64,000 bases of DNA from Amycolatopsis japonica (GTDB taxonomy: Bacteria > Actinomycetota > Actinomycetes > Mycobacteriales > Pseudonocardiaceae): contig NZ_CP008953.1 of the NCBI RefSeq assembly GCF_000732925.1, positions 5,332,001-5,396,000 of the forward strand, in the 5' to 3' direction. The notes beneath the pieces were generated by a model that saw nothing but the letters and a program-made list of their open reading frames with translations, searched no databases and was not told the DNA's origin. The position numbers and the translations under genes are program-made. Of the stretch, positions 31,648-40,415 are shown piece by piece (the first letter of the stretch is position 1; each line of letters opens with the position of its first letter).

Positions 31648-34419
31648 GTGGGAGAGCGGAGGTCGTTGGTGGTCGCGTCGCAATGCGACTCACTGAACCT
31701 TCTCTCGTTCCTCCCCGACGCGGGCCATCAGGTCTCGACGGCCCTGCTCGACCCCGAGATCGGCGGCTGCGTCCCCGCCCTCGAAGACGGTCGCGGCCTG
31801 CTCGTCGACCCGACGATGGTCGAGCTGGACGACGCGCTGGTGGAAGCCTTCGAGCGCGCGTCGGAAGACGAGGCGACGCTCTTCCTCTCACTCGTCGGGC
31901 ACGGCGAATACGCCGACGACGACTTCTACTTCCTCACCAAGGACACCGGGTTGCCGGTGGACAGCCGCCGCTCCTTCCTGTTCGCGCAGCGGATCAAGGA
32001 ACTCCTCGGCCGCTACTCGATGCTCGACGGGCTGGTGATCCTGCTCGACACCTGCCACGCCGGTATCGGGGCGAGGCAGGCGGGTCAGCGCTGGCTGCGG
32101 ATCGTCGGCGAGGCGGGCAAACGGTTCGACCTGCTCACCGCCTCGGACGACCGGGTCGCCGCGAACGGGTGTTTCAGCCGGTCGCTGGTCTCGGTGCTGA
32201 GGACGGGGCACGCGGAGTTCGGCGAACGCGTCCGGTGCGCGGATCTCAAACGCGTGATCACCGGCCTGTGCCCGGCGCAGACGGCCGTCCACCTGGGTTT
32301 CGACGGCACCCGCGAGGTCGCCGAGGCCGACCAGGGGCTGTGGCTCGCGCTGAACTCCTCCCCCGCCTGGCGGCGTTCGCCGCTGGCGGGCAACCCGGCC
32401 GCGCCCACGATCGAACGGCTGACCGCGCATTACCAGCCGGATCCGAAACTCGGCGAGATCGTCGGGCAGCTGCTCACCGGCGCCCGGCTGGTCGCGATCA
32501 CCGGCGAGGAGGGGGCGGGGAAGTCGACCATGCTCGCCGCGCTCGCCCGGCCGTCGGTGGCCGGATCCTATGTGCCGCCCGACTTCCTGCACGCCGTGCT
32601 GTTCGCGAGCCGTGGCGACACGGCCGAGCGGCTCGCGAGCGAACTCGCCCGTCAGTTGCGGCGCACCGTTCCCGGTTTCGCCGAAGCCGAGCAGGCGCAC
32701 CGGGCCGGTCTCGACGACGCGGGCCGGAGCGGTGCGAGCGCTTTCGATCTGGCGCTGCTCGGTCCGCTGCGAACTCTCGCTCCACAATGGACCGGAGCCC
32801 CCGTGCGGATCGCGATCGACGGGCTCGACGACCTCGATCCCGATGTCCGGGACCGGCTGTGCGGTCTTCTCCGGAGCCTGTCGACGGCACCGGAGCTGGC
32901 GCTGATCAAGACGGTCGCGACCACGCGGGATCCGGCGCGGCTTCCGCCCGCGGTCGAGGTCTGCCTGGTGATGGCGGGCGGTTTCGAGCCGCCCGACGGC
33001 TGGGGACGGCCTGCCGTCGACCCGGCTCCCGTGGTGCGGGAACCGGAGGACAGCGGGGACTGGGGCAGCGAGCCCGGCTACGACACGGGGTCGCCCACCT
33101 CGCCGAGGATCACCCCCGCCACCCTGATCATCGACGTCCCCGGACAGCCGCCCGCCCACCACGAACTGTCCTTCGGGCTCACGACGCTCGGCCGCAGCAG
33201 GAACGCCGCGGTCCGGCTCGGGGACTCGCGGGTGTCCCGGCTCCACTGCAAGATCCGCTGGGACGGCACGGACGCGTGGCTGACGGACCTCGACTCCGCC
33301 AACGGGACCTTCGTCAACGGACAGCGGGTGCCGAGCGCCCGGCTGGCGCACGGTGACATGCTCCGGCTCGGCGATTCGACGGTCACCTTCATCAGCGTCG
33401 CGCAGGAGGACGCCGACGTCGAGCAGGGCACCGGTGCGGTGGCCTCGCCGCGGCCCGGCCACGCCGTCCTGCTGGAACTGCTGGGTCTCGCCGCCTCCCG
33501 CGGGCCCATCCCGATCTCGATCCTCACCGCGGTGAGCGCGGCGGCGGGCGGCCCGGACCGGCGGGTGCGCGTCCGCGATTTCCTGGCCGGACTCGGCGAC
33601 TCGGTCAGCCGGACGCGGGCGGGTCTCGACGACGAAACCGTCCTGTGGACCGGGGAGCCGCCCGTTCTCTCCCCCGACGCGGCGGCCCGGCTGCGCGCCC
33701 GGCTGGCGGCGACGACCTCGGAGGTGCCACTCGTGGCCGGAGACGACGAGCCGACGCTAGAACAGAGCTACGCGGCGGCCAACGAGGCCGAGCACTTCTG
33801 GCTCGCCGGGCTCCACGAAGACGCCTTCGCCGCATTGGAGCGACGGGCGTCCCACATCCCCGTCGAGAACCGGGAACGCTGGGCGGCCTGGGCGAACCGC
33901 GCGGCCCGGGAGCTCGGCGACACCGACCGGATCACCTTGCGCTGCAAGGCACGGCACGCGACCTGGACCGGCAAGGCGGGCGACGCGGCCGGAGCGCTCG
34001 CCCGGTTCGAGGAGCTGCTGCCGATCGCCACGGCCGCCCTGTCGAGTGGCGACGAAGAGGTCTTGAGCATTCGCCACAACATCGGCTACCTCCTCATGGA
34101 TCTCGGCCGCTTCGAAGAGTCCCGGGCGGCGTTCGAAGCCCTGGTCCGGGACGCCACCCACGCTCTCGGAGCCGATCATCGCGAGACGCTGCACGCCCGG
34201 CACCTACTCGCGGTGGCGACGGGCAAGACCGGGAACGGGGAGGAGTCCCTGCGCCTCTCCCAGGAGCTGCTGCCGCAGGCGAAACAGGCGCTGGGCGACG
34301 ACGAGATCGTCAGCCACGTGCGGCACAACATCGCGTTCTGGAGCGCCGAAATCGAGCACCCCCCCCGTCGTTTCGGACTACCGGCGGCTCCTCGCCGAAG
34401 CGACGGGGCGGCTGAATGA
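31648..34419 (+). CDS. Caspase-like / P-loop NTPase / FHA / TPR conflict-system protein (frame broken at a C8 tract)
   Basis: A large signalling protein. Numbered from GTG 31648, residues 1-230 are a caspase-like (C14) domain with the His/Cys dyad His85 (SLVGHGEY) and Cys136 (LLDTCHAGIG). Residues about 270-440 are a STAND-like NTPase with Walker A GEEGAGKS (286-293) and Walker B IAIDGLDDLD (388-397). Residues about 500-582 are an FHA phosphothreonine-binding domain (LGRS, SRLH, NGTFVNG). The rest is TPR-like helical repeats. The reading frame leaves the conserved C terminus after residue 904 at a run of eight C (34359-34366) and stops at 34419. With seven C it would run to 34606. Starts at 31639 (GTG) and 31669 (GTG, best SD) are alternatives. 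Confidence 0.8.
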   Translation: MGERRSLVVASQCDSLNLLSFLPDAGHQVSTALLDPEIGGCVPALEDGRGLLVDPTMVELDDALVEAFERASEDEATLFLSLVGHGEYADDDFYFLTKDTGLPVDSRRSFLFAQRIKELLGRYSMLDGLVILLDTCHAGIGARQAGQRWLRIVGEAGKRFDLLTASDDRVAANGCFSRSLVSVLRTGHAEFGERVRCADLKRVITGLCPAQTAVHLGFDGTREVAEADQGLWLALNSSPAWRRSPLAGNPAAPTIERLTAHYQPDPKLGEIVGQLLTGARLVAITGEEGAGKSTMLAALARPSVAGSYVPPDFLHAVLFASRGDTAERLASELARQLRRTVPGFAEAEQAHRAGLDDAGRSGASAFDLALLGPLRTLAPQWTGAPVRIAIDGLDDLDPDVRDRLCGLLRSLSTAPELALIKTVATTRDPARLPPAVEVCLVMAGGFEPPDGWGRPAVDPAPVVREPEDSGDWGSEPGYDTGSPTSPRITPATLIIDVPGQPPAHHELSFGLTTLGRSRNAAVRLGDSRVSRLHCKIRWDGTDAWLTDLDSANGTFVNGQRVPSARLAHGDMLRLGDSTVTFISVAQEDADVEQGTGAVASPRPGHAVLLELLGLAASRGPIPISILTAVSAAAGGPDRRVRVRDFLAGLGDSVSRTRAGLDDETVLWTGEPPVLSPDAAARLRARLAATTSEVPLVAGDDEPTLEQSYAAANEAEHFWLAGLHEDAFAALERRASHIPVENRERWAAWANRAARELGDTDRITLRCKARHATWTGKAGDAAGALARFEELLPIATAALSSGDEEVLSIRHNIGYLLMDLGRFEESRAAFEALVRDATHALGADHRETLHARHLLAVATGKTGNGEESLRLSQELLPQAKQALGDDEIVSHVRHNIAFWSAEIEHPPRRFGLPAAPRRSDGAAE
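34359..34366 (+). repeat. C8 homopolymer tract inside the caspase/NTPase gene
   Basis: Eight consecutive C. Removing one base restores an open frame with a TPR-like sequence. Such tracts slip during replication, so this may be a phase-variable switch, a fixed mutation, or a sequencing error. Confidence 0.9.
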
Positions 34420-34606
34420 GCGGCATCCCGACGTTCTCGATCTCCGGTTCGGCCTCGCGCTGGCCCTCGCCAAGGCGGGCCGGGTCACCGAGGCGCTCTC
34501 GACCTGGACCCTGCTGCTCGGCGATTCCGTCGAGGTCCGCGGCGAACGGCACGGCGAAACCCGGAAGATCCGCGAGCAGCTCGATCACTGGGGCACGCGG
34601 GAGTGA
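34367..34606 (+). other. Out-of-frame C-terminal remainder of the caspase/NTPase protein
   Basis: In the frame reached with seven C, the sequence reads VVSDYRRLLAEATGRLNE, then RFGLALALAKAGRVTEALSTW and GETRKIREQLDHWGTRE to TGA at 34604-34606. This continues the TPR pattern and gives a stop 3 bp before the next gene's GTG. That tight junction is strong evidence that this segment is the original 3' end of the gene. Confidence 0.75.
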
Positions 34607-34609
34607 GCG

Positions 34610-35824
34610 GTGAGCGCCCTGCGCATCGCGCTCCTGACCTACCGCGGAAACCCGCGCAGCGGCGGTCAGGGCGTGTACGTCCGGCATCTGAGCCGCGAAC
34701 TCGCCGCGCTGGGACATCGCGTCGAGGTGCTGTCCGGGCCTCCCTACCCGGAGGTCGATGAGGGCGTGCGGCTGACGAAGATCCCGGGCCTCGACCTGTT
34801 CGCGGAGCCGAACCCCTTCCGGACCCCGCGGCCGCGCGAGCTGCGCGACCTGCCGTCGTGGGTGGAGTTCCTCGGCATGCGCCGCGGCGGATTCCCCGAA
34901 CCCCTCGCGTTCTCCCTGCGTGCCGCGCGCCATCTCGCGAAGCGCCGGGGCGAGTTCGACATCGTCCACGACAACCAGGGACTCGGCTACGGGATGCTCC
35001 ACTGTGGACTGCCGACGCTCGCCACGATCCACCATCCCATCGCCGTGGACCGGGCGCTGAAACTCGCGACCGTCAGCGGACGGGAGGCGGCGCGGGTCGC
35101 GCGGTGGTACGGCTTCGTGGAGATGCAGCACCGCGTCGCACGGAGGCTGCCCGCGCTGACCGTGTCGCGGGCATCGCGTGCGGCCATCGGCCGGGAGATG
35201 GGTGTTCCGGAGGACCGGATCCACGTCGTCCCGCTCGCCGCGGACACCCGGATCTTCCGGCCGCGGCCCGAGATCCCGCGCGTCCCCGGCCGGGTCGTGG
35301 CCACCGCGAGCGCGGACGAACCGTTGAAGGGGCTCGAACATCTGCTGGCGGCGTGGGACCGGATCGAAGGCGAACTGGTGATCGTCGGCAAACCGAAGCC
35401 CGACGGGCCGGCGGCGCGGGCACTCGCCCGGCTCGGTCCCGGCGCCGACGTCCGTTTCGTCAGCGGGCTGACCGACGACGAACTCGCGCGGCTGCTGTGT
35501 TCGGCCGAAATCGCTTGCATACCTTCGTTGTTCGAAGGGTTCTCGCTGCCGGCGGCCGAGGCCATGGCCTGCGGGACACCGGTCGTCGCGACGACCGGCG
35601 GGGCGCTGCCCGAAGTCGTGGGGGACGCGGGGATCCTGGTGCCGCCGGGCGACGTCCCCGCCCTCGCGGAAGCGCTCACCAAGGTCCTCGGCGACGAACA
35701 CCTGCGCGCCGACCTCGCGGCCCGTGGCCTGGCGACGTCGGGCGGGCTGAGCTGGCGACGCACCGCCGAGGAGACCGCCGCGCACTACCGGCGCGTCCTC
35801 GGCCGGGAGCGTGCGGAATGCTGA
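34610..35824 (+). CDS. GT4-family glycosyltransferase
   Basis: A 404-aa GT-B glycosyltransferase. The N-terminal domain begins RIALLTYRGNPRSGGQGVYVRHLSREL. The donor-binding C-terminal domain has LEHLLAAWDRIEGELVIVGK, PSLFEGFSLPAAEAMACGTPVV (the E-x7-E type motif) and GDAGILVPPGD. It should transfer a nucleotide-activated sugar to a lipid, polysaccharide or metabolite; the acceptor is unknown. The GTG start lies 3 bp after the inferred original stop of the caspase/NTPase gene. The stop overlaps the methyltransferase ATG, so all four genes may be one transcript. Confidence 0.88.
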   Translation: MSALRIALLTYRGNPRSGGQGVYVRHLSRELAALGHRVEVLSGPPYPEVDEGVRLTKIPGLDLFAEPNPFRTPRPRELRDLPSWVEFLGMRRGGFPEPLAFSLRAARHLAKRRGEFDIVHDNQGLGYGMLHCGLPTLATIHHPIAVDRALKLATVSGREAARVARWYGFVEMQHRVARRLPALTVSRASRAAIGREMGVPEDRIHVVPLAADTRIFRPRPEIPRVPGRVVATASADEPLKGLEHLLAAWDRIEGELVIVGKPKPDGPAARALARLGPGADVRFVSGLTDDELARLLCSAEIACIPSLFEGFSLPAAEAMACGTPVVATTGGALPEVVGDAGILVPPGDVPALAEALTKVLGDEHLRADLAARGLATSGGLSWRRTAEETAAHYRRVLGRERAEC

Positions 35825-36525
35825 CCGTCGATTTCGACCGGTTCCCCGTCGGCCCCGGCGACCGGGTGCTCGACCTCGGCTGCGGGGACGGCCGTCACGC
35901 GTACGAGGCTTACAAACGCGGCGCGGACGTGGTCGCCGCCGACCTCGACGACACCGCGCTCAAACACGTGCGGGACATGTTCGCCAACCTGGCAGAGGCG
36001 GGCGAGGCACCCGGCACGGCTTCGGCGCTGGCCGTCCGCGCGGACGCTCTCCGGTTGCCGTTCCCGAGCGGCTCCTTCACCCGGGTGATCGTCGCCGAGA
36101 CCCTGGAACACATCCATGCCGACCGCGCGGTGCTCGCGGAGGCGAGCCGTGTGCTGGCGCCGGGCGGACGGTTGGTGGCGACCGTGCCGCGCTGGTGGCC
36201 GGAGCGGATCTGCTGGCTGCTCTCGGACGCGTATCACGAGGTCGAAGGCGGGCACATCCGGATCTACCGGCGCCGCGAGCTGCTCGGCAAGCTCACCGAG
36301 GCCGGGCTGCGGACAACCGGCGGCCATCACGCGCACGCCCTGCATTCGCCGTACTGGTGGCTGAAATGCGCGGTCGGCCCCGACGAGGAGCACCCCCTTT
36401 GCGCGCTGTACCACCGGTTCCTGGTCTGGGACATCATGCGGAGCCCCCGGCCGGTGCGGTTCGCCGAATGGGCGCTGAATCCGGTGCTAGGCAAGAGCCT
36501 CGTCGTCTACGCGCGCAAACCGTGA
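35818..36525 (+). CDS. Class I SAM-dependent methyltransferase
   Basis: A 235-aa Rossmann-fold methyltransferase. Motif I is RVLDLGCGDGRHAYEAYKRG, an acidic motif II follows (VVAADLDDTALKH), and motif IV is VIVAETLEHIHADRAVLAEA, a Methyltransf_11 pattern. The C-terminal region (HSPYWWLKCAVGPDEEHPLC) is distinctive to this branch. ATG 35818 overlaps the glycosyltransferase stop, and the TGA overlaps the next gene's GTG, so the three enzymes are translationally coupled. The substrate is unknown. Confidence 0.9.
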   Translation: MLTVDFDRFPVGPGDRVLDLGCGDGRHAYEAYKRGADVVAADLDDTALKHVRDMFANLAEAGEAPGTASALAVRADALRLPFPSGSFTRVIVAETLEHIHADRAVLAEASRVLAPGGRLVATVPRWWPERICWLLSDAYHEVEGGHIRIYRRRELLGKLTEAGLRTTGGHHAHALHSPYWWLKCAVGPDEEHPLCALYHRFLVWDIMRSPRPVRFAEWALNPVLGKSLVVYARKP

Positions 36526-37475
36526 AGGCCACCGCCGCCACCATCGCGGCCGTGCAGTGGCGGGACGGCGGGATCCCCTGGGAGCCCGGCGGGCACCTCG
36601 ATCCGTGGAATCACCTCGAAGCCGCGATGGGACTGGACGTCGCCGGGCTGGGGTCCGAGGCCGAAGCCGCGTACGAATGGCTGCTCCGCAACCAGCGCCC
36701 TGACGGATCCTGGGCGGCCCGGTACCGCGACGGCCGCGTCGACTTGTCCACTATGGACACGAACTTCACCGCGTACGTCGCGGTCGGGACCAGGCACCAC
36801 TTCCTGCGGACCGGGGATCACGCCTGGCTGGACCGGATGTGGCCGGTCGTGGACAAGGCCGTCGACGCCGTCCTGCGGCGGCAGCAGCCGTCGGGCGCCA
36901 TCTCCTGGCGCGACGGTCCCGAGGTCCGGCTGGTCGCGGGCTGCGCCAGCATCCACCACGCGCTGACGCAGGCGCTGGCGATCGCCTCCGTGCGGGGGCT
37001 GGACCGTCCACAATGGCGAGTCGCGGCGCACCGGCTGCGTACCGCCCTGCTCGGCGAGCCGGGGCTGTTCGCCGCGAAACCGCACGCGATGGATTGGTAC
37101 TACCCGGTTCTGGGCTCCGTCGTCACCGGCGCCGACGCGGCGGAGCGGCTGGCGGCGGGCTGGGACCGGTTCGTCGAGCCCGGGCTCGGGGTGCGGTGCG
37201 TGCACCACGAGCCGTGGGCCACCGGCGGCGAGACGGCCGAACTGGCGCTCACCCTCGCCACTCGCGGTGACCGTGCCCGCGCGACTGAACTCCTCGCGTG
37301 CCTCGCCCGGCTACGCCACGATGACGGCTCGTACTGGACCGGCTATCAGTTCGCGGACGAGGAATTCTGGCCGGACGAACGCACCACGTGGACCTCGGGC
37401 GCGGTCCTTCTGGCGACCGCCGCCCTCGACGGCGACCCGGCCACCTGCGACGTCTTCGGCGAACACCGCGTTTAG
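36522..37475 (+). CDS. Prenyltransferase/squalene-cyclase-like alpha-barrel protein
   Basis: A 317-aa helical-barrel protein with terpenoid-cyclase/prenyltransferase-like repeats (YEWLLRNQRPDGSWAARYRDG, RQQPSGAISWRDGPEV, CLARLRHDDGSYWTGYQF). It also resembles six-hairpin glycosidase folds. No DxDD or catalytic zinc site is seen, so prenyl or cyclase activity should not be assumed. The GTG start overlaps the methyltransferase stop. Glycosyltransferase, methyltransferase and this protein form a coupled trio. The stop codon lies inside family-B palindrome B2. Confidence 0.7.
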   Translation: MKATAATIAAVQWRDGGIPWEPGGHLDPWNHLEAAMGLDVAGLGSEAEAAYEWLLRNQRPDGSWAARYRDGRVDLSTMDTNFTAYVAVGTRHHFLRTGDHAWLDRMWPVVDKAVDAVLRRQQPSGAISWRDGPEVRLVAGCASIHHALTQALAIASVRGLDRPQWRVAAHRLRTALLGEPGLFAAKPHAMDWYYPVLGSVVTGADAAERLAAGWDRFVEPGLGVRCVHHEPWATGGETAELALTLATRGDRARATELLACLARLRHDDGSYWTGYQFADEEFWPDERTTWTSGAVLLATAALDGDPATCDVFGEHRV

Positions 37476-37530
37476 TCCTCTGGATGCGGTCCTTGCACAC
37501 GCAATTACCGCATTCAGAGGACTAAACGCG
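37467..37530. repeat. Family-B palindrome B2, overlapping a stop codon
   Basis: 24-bp stem (37467-37490 with 37507-37530) with one G-U wobble and an inner loop CCTTGCACACGCAATT. It begins inside the last codons of the prenyltransferase-like gene, so its TAG lies in the left arm. It ends 6 bp before the convergent whiA stop. Confidence 0.85.
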
Positions 37531-37536
37531 GGTGGG

Positions 37537-38526
37537 TCAGGCCTCGTCTTCTTCCAGCATGTCCGGGGTGACGGCCGATTCGGTGTCCGGAATGCCTTGT
37601 TCCTTCGCCTTTTTGTCGGCCATCGCCAGCAGGCGGCGGATCCGGCCGGCGACGGCGTCCTTGGTCATCTGCGGATCGGACAGCTGGCCCAGTTCCTCCA
37701 GCGAGGCCTGCCGGTTCGACAGCCGCAGCTTGCCCGCGGCGAGCAGGTGCTCCGGGGCGGATTCGCCGAGGATGTCCAGCGCGCGCTCCACCCTGGCCGC
37801 CGCCGCGACGGCCGCGCGGGCCGAACGCCGCAGGTTGGCGTCGTCGAAGTTCGCGAGCCGGTTCGCGGTGGCTCGCACCTCGCGGCGCATCCGCCGCTCT
37901 TCCCAGGCGAGCACGCTCGTGTGCGCGCCGAGCCGGGTCAGCAGGGCACCGATCGCGTCACCGTCGCGCACCACGACCCGGTCCGCGCCGCGGACCTCCC
38001 GCGACTTGGCCTGGATGCCCATCCGCCGGGCGGCGCCGACGAGCGCCAGCGCGGCCTCGGGACCGGGACAGGTGACCTCGAGCGACGACGAACGACCGGG
38101 TTCGGTGAGTGAACCGTGCGCCAGGAACGCGCCGCGCCAGGCGGCTTCCGCGTCGGCGACGCCACCGGACACGACGGCGGCGGGCAGCCCGCGCACCGGG
38201 CGGCCGCGCTGGTCGATCAGGCCGGTCTGCCGGGCGAGCCCCTCGCCGTCCTTGACCACCCGGACGACGTACCGCGTGCCCTTGCGCAAGCCGCTGGAGG
38301 AAATGACGTGCACGTCGGACTGGTGTCCGTACAGTTCGTGGATCTCCTTGCGCAGCCGCCTCGCCACCGAACCGGTGTCGAGTTCGGCCTCCACCACGAC
38401 GCGGCCGGCCACGATGTGCAGCCCGCCCGCGAATCGCAGCATCGACGCGACCTCCGCGCGGCGCGGGCCGATCTTGGTGATCTCCAGCCGGCTCAGCTCG
38501 TCCTTCACGGCGGCGGTCATCGCCAT
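37537..38526 (-). CDS. whiA: DNA-binding sporulation/division regulator WhiA
   Basis: WhiA activates sporulation septation genes with WhiB in filamentous actinobacteria and is conserved beyond spore formers. The 329-aa product has the N-terminal [13 protein letters not shown], the LAGLIDADG-like fold in the middle ([28 protein letters not shown], read in segments) and the C-terminal HTH ([19 protein letters not shown]). ATG 38526 has GGAGGGG 5 nt upstream; ATG 38520 is the alternative. It overlaps yvcK by 10 bp and closes the uvrC-rapZ-yvcK-whiA operon. Confidence 0.96.
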   Translation of the reverse strand: MAMTAAVKDELSRLEITKIGPRRAEVASMLRFAGGLHIVAGRVVVEAELDTGSVARRLRKEIHELYGHQSDVHVISSSGLRKGTRYVVRVVKDGEGLARQTGLIDQRGRPVRGLPAAVVSGGVADAEAAWRGAFLAHGSLTEPGRSSSLEVTCPGPEAALALVGAARRMGIQAKSREVRGADRVVVRDGDAIGALLTRLGAHTSVLAWEERRMRREVRATANRLANFDDANLRRSARAAVAAAARVERALDILGESAPEHLLAAGKLRLSNRQASLEELGQLSDPQMTKDAVAGRIRRLLAMADKKAKEQGIPDTESAVTPDMLEEDEA

Positions 38527-39521
38527 CGCTGCCCCTCCATACCTTCAGCTCCTCCCCCGGTGAGACCGAGAGCGTCTCGCATACAGCCCGCGAGCGCATC
38601 AGGATCATGCCGCCCCGTCACGACCGGGTCAGCCACCGCCCCCAGCAACGCCCGCGCGCCCAGTCTCCCGGCCGCGTCCCGCAACCGGGCTGGTGAGGGC
38701 ACCGAGTCCCGGTCCGCGATGACCGCGTCCACCCGTAATTCCGGGGCGTGTTCGAAGAGTACGTCCAAATGCTTCTCCGGCGAGAACCCCGCCGTCTCCC
38801 CCGGTTGGGGGATCAGGTTGAGGATCACAACCTTCGTGGCGTCCGTTCGGAGCAACGCGTCGTGCAGATCCGGCACCAGCAGATGCGGCAGCACACTCGT
38901 GAACCACGAACCCGGACCGAGGAACACCACGTCCGCGTCGAGCACGGCCTCGATCGCCTCGGCACAGCCACGCGGTGGGCGGTCGGCCTGCCCGGTCGGG
39001 TGAAGACTGATCCGGTGCACCTGCCCCGGGGTCGTCGCCACCGCCACCTGGCCGCGGATCCGCCGCAACGCCTCGGGATTCTCGGCGTCCAGCCCCGAAA
39101 CCTCGCCCTGGATCTCCAGCGGTTCGGGTGACATCGGCAGAACCCGGCCGGAGATGCCCATGAGCCTGCTCGCCTCGTCGAGCGCGGCGACCGGGTCGCC
39201 GAGCACCTCGAACAACCCGGCCAGCAACAGGTTCCCGACCGCGTGCCCGGCGAGCGCGCCGTCACCGCCGAAGCGGTGCTGGAACACCTCCGCCCACAAC
39301 GTCCCGCCGTCTTCGGCGGCGAACGCGGCGAAGGCCTGCCGCAGGTCGCCCGGCGGCAGCAGCCCCAGTTCCCGGCGCAGCCTGCCGGACGAGCCCCCGT
39401 CGTCCGCGACGGTGACCACGGCGGTGACCTGCGAGGTCACCCGGCGCAAGGCGGTGAGGGTGGCGTGCAGGCCGTGCCCGCCGCCCAGTGCCACCGCGCG
39501 CGGTGCGCTACTCGCGGCCAA
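38517..39521 (-). CDS. yvcK: YvcK/CofD-like gluconeogenesis factor, UDP-GlcNAc-binding
   Basis: YvcK proteins bind UDP-N-acetylglucosamine and link carbon status to cell-wall synthesis and morphogenesis; they share the CofD fold. The 334-aa product has [43 protein letters not shown] and [19 protein letters not shown]. The start is a TTG at 39521 overlapping the rapZ 3' end by 14 bp; a GTG at 39494 is possible but would remove the leading strand. Confidence 0.95.
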   Translation of the reverse strand: MAASSAPRAVALGGGHGLHATLTALRRVTSQVTAVVTVADDGGSSGRLRRELGLLPPGDLRQAFAAFAAEDGGTLWAEVFQHRFGGDGALAGHAVGNLLLAGLFEVLGDPVAALDEASRLMGISGRVLPMSPEPLEIQGEVSGLDAENPEALRRIRGQVAVATTPGQVHRISLHPTGQADRPPRGCAEAIEAVLDADVVFLGPGSWFTSVLPHLLVPDLHDALLRTDATKVVILNLIPQPGETAGFSPEKHLDVLFEHAPELRVDAVIADRDSVPSPARLRDAAGRLGARALLGAVADPVVTGRHDPDALAGCMRDALGLTGGGAEGMEGQRWR

Positions 39522-40398
39522 GGTCGCGGTGCACCACCTTCACGGCCATACCGTCCTCATTGGACAGACGCTGGGCGAGCTCCTCGGAGATGGCGACGCT
39601 GCGGTGCTTCCCGCCGGTGCAGCCGACGGCCAGCGTCAGATACCGCTTGCCCTCGCGTTTGTAGCCCGCGCCGATCAGGCGCAGCAACTGGTGGTAGCGG
39701 TCGAGGAACTCGTCCGCGCCTTCCTGGCTGAGCACGTAGTTGCGGACCTCGCCCTCGAGACCGGTGTGGTCGCGCAGTTCCGGGATCCAGAACGGGTTCG
39801 GCAGGAAGCGGACGTCCATCACCAGGTCGGCGTCCATCGGCAGGCCGTACTTGTAGCCGAACGACAGCACGGTGACCCTGGTCTGCGTGCTCGCCTCGGA
39901 ACCGAAGGCGTCCTCGATCTTGGCGCGCAGATCGTGCACCGAAAGCGACGACGTGTCGAGCACGAGGTCGGCCTCTTCCCGCAGCGGCTCCAGCAGCGTG
40001 CGCTCGGCGGTGATGCCGTCGGCGAGCCTGCCGTCGCCCTGCATCGGGTGGCCGCGGCGGACGGCCTCGAACCGGCGCACCAGCACCGCGTCGGTGGCCT
40101 CCAGGAACAGGACACGCGGCTTGTACCCGCGGGCGTCGAGGTCCTTGATGACCGAAGCCAGGTCGTCGGTGAACGCGCGCGAACGCACGTCCATCACCAC
40201 GGCGACCTTGGTGATCGCGCCCCGCGCCTGCGCGCCGAGCTCGACCATGGTCGCGATCAGCTCGGGCGGCAGGTTGTCCACCACGAACCAGCCCAGGTCC
40301 TCCAGGCATTTCGCGGCGGTGCTGCGGCCGGCGCCGGACAGACCGGAAACGACCGCGACCTCCATCCCGGAACCGCGGCCTTCTTCTTGCGCACTCAC
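39508..40398 (-). CDS. rapZ: RNase adapter / nucleotide-binding protein RapZ
   Basis: RapZ-family P-loop proteins control amino-sugar metabolism in E. coli through small RNAs; in actinobacteria the role is less clear. The 296-aa product has the P-loop VVSGLSGAGRSTAAK (Arg in place of the usual Lys), DLGWFVVDNLPPELI, FLEATDAVLVRRFE, SFGYKYGLPMDADLVMDVRFLPNP and GCTGGKHRSVAISEEL. GTG 40398 has GAAGGGA 5 nt upstream. It lies 17 bp after uvrC and overlaps yvcK. Confidence 0.95.
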   Translation of the reverse strand: MSAQEEGRGSGMEVAVVSGLSGAGRSTAAKCLEDLGWFVVDNLPPELIATMVELGAQARGAITKVAVVMDVRSRAFTDDLASVIKDLDARGYKPRVLFLEATDAVLVRRFEAVRRGHPMQGDGRLADGITAERTLLEPLREEADLVLDTSSLSVHDLRAKIEDAFGSEASTQTRVTVLSFGYKYGLPMDADLVMDVRFLPNPFWIPELRDHTGLEGEVRNYVLSQEGADEFLDRYHQLLRLIGAGYKREGKRYLTLAVGCTGGKHRSVAISEELAQRLSNEDGMAVKVVHRDLGRE

Positions 40399-40415
40399 AA
40401 TGGTCCCTTCACCGA

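Noticed and set aside
34416-34613. Separate 65-aa gene after the caspase-like protein
   Set aside because: That frame is a shadow; the meaningful frame here is the out-of-frame C terminus of the upstream gene.
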